A stretch of 64,000 nucleotides of DNA from Ciona savignyi. Lineage: Eukaryota; Chordata; Ascidiacea; Phlebobranchia; Cionidae. How positions within the stretch are numbered: the stretch's first letter is position 1; every line of letters starts with the position of its first letter. A program made the position numbers and the translations under genes. The notes beneath the pieces were generated by a model that saw only the letters and a list, made by a program, of their open reading frames with translations, searched no databases and was not told where the DNA came from. Where the stretch lies: contig CH003126.1 of the NCBI GenBank assembly GCA_000149265.1, positions 1,557,688 through 1,621,687 on the forward strand. The letters are read 5' to 3'. Below, piece after piece: positions 1 through 10,200 of this stretch.

Positions 1-1230
1 AGTTAAGCACTGTCATTTTTTGAGAAAATCACGTGAGAAAAAAATATATAAGAAAGTGCGTATATAAGAACGATTACTGTTTTTCTCATTTTTGGCCGAT
101 ATTCTTAGTTTTTAAATATTTTATGACTGAAAACAAGAATTCACCTTAAACTTAGAAATATAAAATAAAAAAGCATTAAATAAAACTAAAAATAGATAAA
201 ACCGACTCATTATAACATACTGTCACCACATACATAAAAATACTGGTCATTCAAATTCGATTTAAATGAAGATAAAATTACAATATGAACCAACATACAA
301 TATCCATTTCAACGCGCGTTTTCGTAATTTCCCATATACTCAACCACACGCAAACAGAAAAGAAGGAAATATCCAATCGATATAAGCTACTGTGTAATAA
401 ATATGTTGCGGTTTATTTAGTCGTATTGTCATACAATCAATTTTTCATATCTTGATCACACACATATCTCGTCTTTTTTACGTCCAATGTGGGAACAAAC
501 AAATGGTTTAATCATGTTAAATATTCTAGAAATATTAGTATTCTTTTTAGTTTTTAATTGTTACCAACGTGAATACTTAATTCAGAAAGCATGGATATCA
601 AATTTTGAATTGGTAACACGGGAACCAATTAGTTCGTGCTTGCAGAAACAAGCGTTATACACCTTGTATAATACACACCAAAAGTAATTGGGTAAACTAG
701 ACAATTCGTTCATTTGAATAAAAATATAGATATCAAGTTTGAATTGGTAACTCGGGACCCATTAAATTCAGCTTGCGGAAACAAACGTTTTACACATTGT
801 ATAAGTTATACCAAGAGTGATCAGTTAGTTAGGAAATCGATCATTTGCGCATTCTGTAACGTATAGCGTATAGTTAACACGGGTTTTAAAAATAGTGTTG
901 GTTACTCTTTCATAAAAATGAGTTTTAAAATCAGTGGTCGCACACACGTGGTTAACGCTCTCTAGTTTCTATATACATATAGATTGTGTGTCACGATATT
1001 TAAAGACGGAACAACCTCATGGATGCTTGTTTATGTTTAAAATAGAAACTAGTGTGACAGGTGAATATTAATCATTCACGTTTTAATAGATTTTATTTAT
1101 TTTACTCCGAAAAAATATTTTCCAAAAAATGGTTCGAGTTTAATTAACGACCATTGAAAATTAAGTGTCTGGAAATGTGGGCATGTAGCCGGTTTTATGG
1201 TTATTATTGGGATCTGTCGCTTTAGCTGCA
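1..1230. other. AT-rich 5' flank with a degenerate repeat
   Basis: I see no gene in this stretch. Positions 595-675 and 727-815 are diverged direct copies of one segment (shared strings include gaattggtaac and tgtataa). The same material, reverse-complemented, continues to about 980 and matches the element at 5879-6070 and the short insertion near 62680. The stretch just before 1231 presumably holds the promoter and 5' UTR of the lectin receptor, but I cannot point to a specific element. Confidence 0.6.
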
Positions 1231-4200
1231 ATGAAATTGTGCTTGGTTATTTTGTTATGTTGTGCGTCTGCAACCGCTCCTTGGATAATACATGGGAATT
1301 ACGAGTATTTCGTTGGGTCGCAAAAGGGAAAATTCGAAGACGCTGAACGCAAGTGTCTCTTCCAACAAGCTTCAGTGGCTGTAATTAAAACGAGTGACGT
1401 ACAAGCCTTCCTAGTCAAGAAGTTAAACGTTTTAACCACAGGTATTGGTTTGTTTGTATTTTAAACTAAGACTTTTTTTTATGCGTTAGTATCAGGAAGT
1501 TTTTATTTTAACCGATAAGCCCTTCGGTATGCGTTAGTATTAGTGCACATAATGTCCGGCCCGATGGTCTAGCGGTTAAGTGCGTCGCCTTTCAATCGAA
1601 AGGTTGCAGGTGCGAAACTGGTCGCTAGCTAGACGGTTGTGTCCTTGGGCAAGGCACTTTTAGGACATTGCCTGAACCCAGCGGATTAATGGGTTCTACC
1701 AAATTGAAGGAACGTGTCTATCATATACAACACACTGCAATAGCTCCGGTAACCCGACGATGGGCGCGAGGTGATCTGACGATTGCCCGTGTGATAACCC
1801 CCTAGGTTTTCCCATTCACGGGGATAAACATGAATATCCTATTCCTCGGGGATAAACATGAATATCCTATCCTCCTTCTATCCTATCCTAATCTACCTTA
1901 GTATCAGTATCTTTTTAATTTAACAGATAAGCCCTTCGGCTACTATATTGGATTACACTACAATGGAAATGAGTACGTTTGGTCGGACATGACACCACTT
2001 GATCCCAATGTAACGTATTGGGCTCACAATAAACCCACAAACGAGAACTGCGTGGTAATGGGAAGAGAAAGGTCTAAAGATGTCTTATTCAAATGGCAAG
2101 ACACACGTTGCAACAAAAAATTTCGTTATATATGCCAACGCACCATCTGTAAGTACAGTTTAAATGCCCATTATTTGATATTAAAACACCTACAAAAACA
2201 CCAAATATATAAAAACGATAACAACAGATATTCCAACAACACAATCGACTTCATTGACCACAAAGGCAAGGGTTTCTACAAGTTCCTTTACAATTGGGTT
2301 AAACCTCACAATCTCCACTGCCGGGCTTGCATTCACCACTAATCAATATAACAACCAAGGAAGTGTGTCCACCAGTGTAATTCTTACTACTGGTAAGTTT
2401 AAATACAGTTAACTTTAAACAAAACTCTTATTTGGTACAAACAAAATGAGCTACTAGGCAGATTTGCAAACGAGTCTCTCTTTTATACTATAGGCAGATT
2501 TGCAAACGAGTCTCTAAACTTTTAACAAAGTTTAAATGCAGTTAACTTTAACAAAGTTAAAATACGGATAAATTTTAACATAGTTTAAATACAGTCAACT
2601 TTAAACAAAGTTTAAATACAGTTAACTTTTAACTTATATTTGGTACGAACAATACGGGCTACTAGGCGGATTTGCTAACACGTCTCTCTTTACTTATTTC
2701 TACCATAACTATGTAAGTATATGTGCCCTTTATCCGTAGGAGGTGAAAGGGTACAACCCATACCCCTGTCTACTGAAATATACATAGCAGCTGGCGTTGG
2801 CGGTTTGGTATTCATATTTGCTGTACTTGGAATGATACTGCTCTGTCGGAGGTAATTGGAAACATTGTGATAATAAATTGTGTAACTGAAAGTACATTGG
2901 TAATGTATATCAGTAGACTATATAACTTGGGTAAAATGGTAAAGGATTTGACAGATATTTCTTTAATTTAATAAATTAAAATTTGTTCTATGAAATATAT
3001 TTGCATTCGGTTAAACTAGATTGTTCGACAGTTCTTTTGTAAAAAAAAACGATTTAAAATTATCACTTTAGGTGGTATTTTCCTATAAGTCTAATTTCCA
3101 CAAGTACAACTGTACGTTGGTAGCTAATTCATAATCCTAATGGATTAGGATATAGGGGGAGGATAGAATATTTATGTTTATCCCCGTGAATGGAAAAAAC
3201 AAGGGGGTTAACACACAGGCAATCGTCAGATCACCTTGCGCCCACCGTCGGGTTACCGGAGCTATTGCAGGTGTGTTGTTTATGATAGACACGGTCCTAT
3301 TAATTTGGTATAACCCACAAATCTGCTGGGTTAGACAATGTCCGTTCAATGCCTAATGACATGAGTAAACATATTATGTTTCCATTACATGGGTTAATTT
3401 CTGACAAGACACTTAAAGATATCAAGCCACCCTACGAATCTCGAAAGATTGTCTGATGCAGGTATGTTTACAGTGTTCTATCCACATAGTGTTTCCCTTT
3501 ATATATAAATGCATTTTTCACAGGATACGTGTCGTGTCTATCATAATATACAACACACTGCAATAGCTCCGGTAACCCTACGGCGGGCGCGAGGTGATCT
3601 GACGATTGCCCATGTGTTAACCCCTTAGTTTTCCCATTCACAGGGATAAACATGAACATCCTATCCTATCCTATTTTCTGGATTAAATTATTATACATAA
3701 ATAATTTGTATTGATCACATTTTAAAATGAATTAATACTTAGCAACATCGTATAGATAATCCTTTAAAATGAAATAATATTACTGATAAACTAAATTCTG
3801 TCGGTAGAAATCCTTTAGAATCAACTGCAACATTTTCCTTTTATTCTTTCAGAAAATTCCATAGAAATAAAGGAAAACGTGTTGTACGGTACAGCAGAGA
3901 AAAATGCATTTGGTAATCTCTGTGGTAAATTATTAATAGTTTAACTTGGGTATATGCGGTTTGAAAGTATAGATGGTTTAATTTCTTCACGTTTTGCCGA
4001 AACCACTTTCTAATCGCGTGTGTCATTTACCAGGCTCAATTAATAATTGTGACTTAACCCAGAGGGCACGGACATAACATGATTTTGTATATTTACCATA
4101 AAAAAAACATTGTAATGGCTTTAACTATTGTGGCGTGATCTGATTTAAAACAAATAAATCCTTTAATGTGGATATCCAGAACAGATGACATAGTATATCT

Positions 4201-7200
4201 CGTCGACAGTTGGGAAAAAGGGAAATCGTCAGAATAGGGGAAAAGTGGGTAAAATGGGCCACGTGGGTAAAATGGGCCCCCTCGAATTTTCAATATATTT
4301 TGAAGAATAAAATTTGCTGCGAGAACCAGTGTCAGTATATCAAACTATGGAATCTCCAAACCGAAGTTTGAGCGTGAAATCACCAAACTTAATGTTTTCT
4401 GTAGTTATTTCGGTTTGAGAAGGTCTGAATATAAATTTGCAATTATTGTTTTCTGCTAATATATAATAGAAAAGATTAATTCCTAAAATAACTTTTTCTG
4501 TAGTTAAATAGAACTATATAGCCTAGCCTAGACCTACTTTTACTGGTAGTAATAAAACTTCTTTTTTTAAGATTTTTTTTAGAGATTTTAGGTCGTATGA
4601 TGGCACTTGTCTAATATGGGCCCCCTGAGTTCATTTGGTAACTAACAGGGCTAGACTTAGCATTAACAGTAACTAAAGGGCTAGACTTAGCATTAACAGT
4701 CATATTATGTGTTTCACAATAAGGGTTTTCTTAATGCTATCAACAACATGAATTGATAGTTATGCTTCCACTAAAGTAGCAAGGTGTTATTGCATTAGCA
4801 TACTAGTAGCTGGGTATTAAATAAAAAGTAATTGTTGTAATCCAAAGTTTTAAATTAAAAAAAAACAACTACATCATAAAAAGAAAAGTAATACCATTGT
4901 TTATATGGGAAGCGAATATTGATATTGGTATTTAGCGAAATGTTAATGTCGAACGAAATATTTTTCTTTGTTGATAAAATATATTTAACAAAAATTATTA
5001 GAAAGTTAACATGTTATGTGTGAAGACTTTGGTATTAGGTGACACTTCATGAAAAACTTAAGTCCAGCGGGCTTTATATCAGTAAAAATTCCGATTTGCA
5101 ATTAAAGGGCCCATTTTACCCACTCTTCCCCTACGTGATAACAGTCGTGGACCCCATTGAATGTACTGTGGTTATGATCTGGAGACATGGGTAGTACAAC
5201 ACTAAAGGGGAGAAAGAAGGAAGTAGGAAAGAAGAAAAAGTGCACACTAAAACTATTGAAACTGAATCCAACCCCGCCTTAAACACTAATCTCAACTCCA
5301 GTCCTAACATTAACTTTAACTTCAGTCCTTAAACTAACCTTAATGTCATAATCTTCATTTTAGTATGCAGTTTCCCTACTTCCCACTTTCCCATTTTCCC
5401 TCCTCATATTTTCCCATTGGTATAGTTTTCTTATAGGCTATATGTGCGTTGCCCAACGACATTTTGATTATAGTTTAAGTTAAAAAAAATGAACCTTTCA
5501 GACGACAAGGCAATAAGCAAAACCAACGTCCTTTACGGGGGATATGACCAGGAAGACAAAACCGGTACGTTTTACTTGGTTACATTATTACTTACTGCAA
5601 CAACTATATTTATAAATTACATTTTACAAAGATTCTGTAGAAATGAAAGAAAACGTGCTCTACGGAAAAACTTCGGGAAATAAAATTGGTAATGACTTAA
5701 TTTTGTGAATGGTAAACATTATATACCCAAACAAATTATAACGATTTGTTTAATATTGCGAAAAGAGGGATGTTATGTATTTGAACCCCGTTACTTAATA
5801 AACGCTGGCGTCCTTTAGCAAAGCTCGACTAAGAAATCTAAGTGGCACTGAGAATAAATGACTTAGTTTTAATTTAAAACTAGAGAGTGTCAACCACGTG
5901 TTTAACCACAACTATTTGTAAAACACATGTTGTATGTCATATATTCATGCTACAGGGTCCCTAACCACATTTTGTATTTTATACACTGTGTATGTAGTTT
6001 TTGTTTCTGCAAGCATAAACTCATGGGTCCCATAGTTATCAAACCAAACTTCATCTCTGTGTGTAGGTAAAAAAGAACAATCGGTATAGATTTACAAAGA
6101 TTTCATCACAAATGTTTTAAATTAAAGCTTTTTTTAAGTGCTGTATTGAAATGAAGCTAAATTCCTTAAACAATTCGATTTAGTTTTTCATGGCTTCGGG
6201 GAATTCCCCATGAGCTTGGTAAATAAGTTTTAGTTTTGACATATGTGGGTCATGTTAACTATAAATTCTTAAAGTTTTAATCCGATTTGACGAATCCTTG
6301 TTGGAGATGTCAGTGCAATGTGGCATGCTTGTCACAATCATGAGTCCGGAACATATCTTCGTTTTAAAGGGAGTTACCCTAAGTAAATGTTTTCTTTCTT
6401 TTAAGTGACACATGGTGGATAACGATCTAGCATTTCACAAAATTTAATCAAAATTAGAGCAGCCGTTCAAACGCTATGGCCCGAAAAACTAATTTTTTAA
6501 AAAAATAAATGTTTTGGATTTTAACGTCTCCGGGGAATTCCCCTAGATTTATCACCCACAATTTTGCTCCTGCGTATCTAGACCATGTTGTCTAACAAAT
6601 AACAAAGCTTTATTACTATTTTATTATTCCTTCGGGTAGATGTCGGGGCGTCATGCCATGCCTGTCACAATCATGATTTGAGAACAAAATCTTATTTTTT
6701 AGGGTATTTCCCTAGATATTATTTTATTATTTTGTAATTGTTAAATAAGTAGGTAATGCACCTACATTCAACCAAATCTTATTCAAATTGGAACAGCCGT
6801 TTAAGCGCAATGCCACAAAAAGCTAAATTTTTTATAAAAAAATACCACCGTTTTGGTTGTTAACCTCCCAGGGGAATTCCCCTTGATTTATCACTCAACA
6901 TTTTGGTTTCTGCATATCTAGACCATGTTGTCTAACAAATGGCTAAGTTTCATTACGATTCCATTATCCCTTTTGGTAGATGTCTGGGCGACATGCCATG
7001 CCTGTCACAATCATGATTTGAGAACAAAATCTTATTTTTTAGGGTATTTCCCTAGGTAATTTTTTTATTTTTTCCAAGTGTTAAGTCAGTGTCTAATGTA
7101 CTTACATTCCACCAAATCTTATTCAAATTGGAGCAGCTGTTTAAGCGCTATGCCACAAAAAGCTAATTTTTTTTATAAAAAATACCGTTTTGGTTTTTAA

Positions 7201-10200
7201 CCTCCCAGGGGAATTCCCCTTCATTTATCACCCAGAATTTTGGTCTCTGCATATCTATACCATGTTGTCTAACAAATGGCCAAGTTTTATTACGATTCTA
7301 TTATTCCTTCTGGTAGATGTCGGGGCGCCATGCCATGCCTGTCAAACCTTTGACGAAGAAAAAAAAGAAAAAAAAAAAAAAAAACGAAAAAAAAACGGAC
7401 AAAAACAATATGTGTCCCAATTTTTCAATTGGGACCCATAATGAATCTACCTTGGAATGTGACTCGATTTACTTGATTACAACACTGCCCAAACCAGACA
7501 ATTCTGGTAACTTGAACAAAAATTACCAAGCAATGTCTTTATAGCATTATACGAAACACTGTTTTATTAATAGTGTATGATAGATTACCTTTTGGGTATA
7601 TATGGTTTAAAAGTATAGACAGTTTGATTTTTTGACGTCCGGTCACCACAACAGTTTTTTTTATAGAACTGGTATATGCATCGATTGCGTGAACTACATT
7701 CGCCCATACTGCGGTTCGTTTTAATAACGCTTAAAAATATCAATAATGTGTAATGTCCTCTCGCGGTGCGGATTGAAAGCGCAACATGCAACCAACCGAA
7801 AGGTTGTTTTTTTCACTTTCTAATCGCGTGTGTCATTTAGCAGGCTCAATTAATAATCAAAAAATTACTTGGTCAAGATCCTAGTTTACAATGTTATTAT
7901 TAGGACTTGAACTGAGGCTTGAACATATCATGATTTTGTATCTTTACCATAAAACAAAACATTGTAACGGCTTTAACTATTGTGACGTGATCTGATTTAA
8001 AACAAATAAATCCTTAAATGTGGATATCCAGAACAGATGACATAGTATATCTCGTCGACAGTTGGGAAAAAGGGGAAATCGTCAGAATACCACGTGATAA
8101 CAGTCGTGGACCCCATTGAATGTACTGTGGTGTATGATCTGGAGACATTGGTAGTACACCACCAAAAGGGCAGAAAAAAGGAAGAGGGAAAGAAGAAAAA
8201 CTGCACACTAAAACTAATAAAACTAAATGTAACCCCGCCTTAAACACTAATCTCAACTACAGTCCTAACACTTACTTTAACTTCAGTCCTGAAACTAACC
8301 ATAATGTCATAATCTTCAATTTAGTGTGCAGTTTCCCTCCTTCCCACTTTCCCTTCTTATAGTTTTTTCCCATTGGTATAGTTTTCTTCATTCACTAATT
8401 AAGCTATGTGTGTTGTGCAACGACATTTTGATTATATTTTTAAGTAATTAACAATTAACCTTTCAGACGATGAGCCGATAAGCAAAACCAACGTCCTTTA
8501 CGAAGGGTATGACCAGGAAGACAAAACCGGTACGTTTTACTGGGTTACATCATTTCTTACTGCAACAACTATATTTATCAATTACATTTTACAAAGATTC
8601 TGTAGAAATGAAAGAAAACGTGCTCTACGGAAGAACATCGGGAAATGAAATTGGTAATGACTTTTAATTTTGTGGATGGTAAACATTATATACCCAAACT
8701 AATTATAACAAATTGTTTAATAGTGCTAAAAGTGAGTTAAAATAATTAAAGTTCTCGCGTAGGCTAAAAAAAAAAAACAGCAGACCGCTAAGTTTCGTGC
8801 TCGAAACCAGTTACTTGAAAATCACTGGCGTCCTTTAGCAAGGCGCGACTAAGAAAACTAAGTGGTATACTGAAAATCAAATATTACACCGGAAAATGTC
8901 AATTTTAGCTATGTGCGTTTCCCAACGACATTTCCAATATATTTTAAAGTAATTAACAATTACCCTTTCAGGAGATGAGTCGATAAGCAAAACCAACGTT
9001 CTTTACGGGGGGTTTGACCAGGAAGACAAAACCGGTACGTTTTACTGGGTTACATCATTACATACTGCAACGACTATATTTATTAATTACATTTTATAAA
9101 CATTCTGTAGAAATGAAAGAAAACGTGCTCTACGGAAGAACATCGGGAAATGAATTTGGTAATGACTTTTAATTATGTGGATGGTAAACATTATAGGCCC
9201 TATACCCAAACAAATTATAACAAATTGTTTAATAGTGCTAAAAGTTGGTTAAAATAATTAAAGTTCTCGCGTATGGCTGAAAGCTAAAAAAATCAGCAGA
9301 CTGCAAGGTTTCGTGTTCGAAACCAGTTACTTGATAATCACTGGCGCCCTTTAGCAAGGCGCGACTAAAAAAACTAATTGGTATCTCGAAAATCAAATAT
9401 TACACCGGAAAATGTCAATTTTAGCTATGTGCGTTTCCCAACGACATTTCGAATATATTTTAAAGTAATTAACAATTACCCTTTCAGGCGATGAGCCGAT
9501 AAGCAAAACCAACGTCCTTTACGGGGGGTATGGCCAGGAAGACAAAACCGGTACGTTTTACTGGGTTACATCATTACATACTGCAACAACTATATATATT
9601 AATTACATTTTACAAAGATTCTGTAGAAATGAAAGAAAACGTGCTCTACGGAAAAACATCGGAAAATAAAATTGGTAATGACTTAATTTTGTGGATGGTA
9701 AACATTATATACCCAAACAAATTATAACGATTTGTTTAATATTGCGAAAAGAGGGATGTTATGTATTTGAACCCCGTTACTTAAATATAAACGCTGGCGT
9801 CCTTTAGCAAAGCTCGACTAAGAAATCTAAGTGGCACTGAGAATAAATGACTTAGTTTTAATTTAAAATGAATCTACCTTGGAATGTGACTCGATTTACT
9901 TGATTACAACACTGCCCAAACCAGACAATTCTGGTAACTTGAACAAAAATTACCAAGCAATGTCTTTATAGCATTATACGAAACACTGTTTTATTAATGG
10001 TGTATGATAGATCACCTTTTGGGTATATATGGTTTGAAAGTATAGACAGTTTGATTTCTTGACGTCCGGTCACCACAACCGTTTTTTTATAGAACTGGTT
10101 TATGCATCGATTGCTTGAACTATATTCGCCCATACTGCGGTTCGTTTTAATAACGCTTAAAAGTATCAATAATGTATAATGTTCTCTCGCGGTGCGGATT

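Noticed and set aside
3841-4026. Minus-strand open frame over the founder tail exon
   Set aside because: The plus strand has acceptor, donor, correct phase and the KENVLYG motif. The minus-strand frame has none of these.
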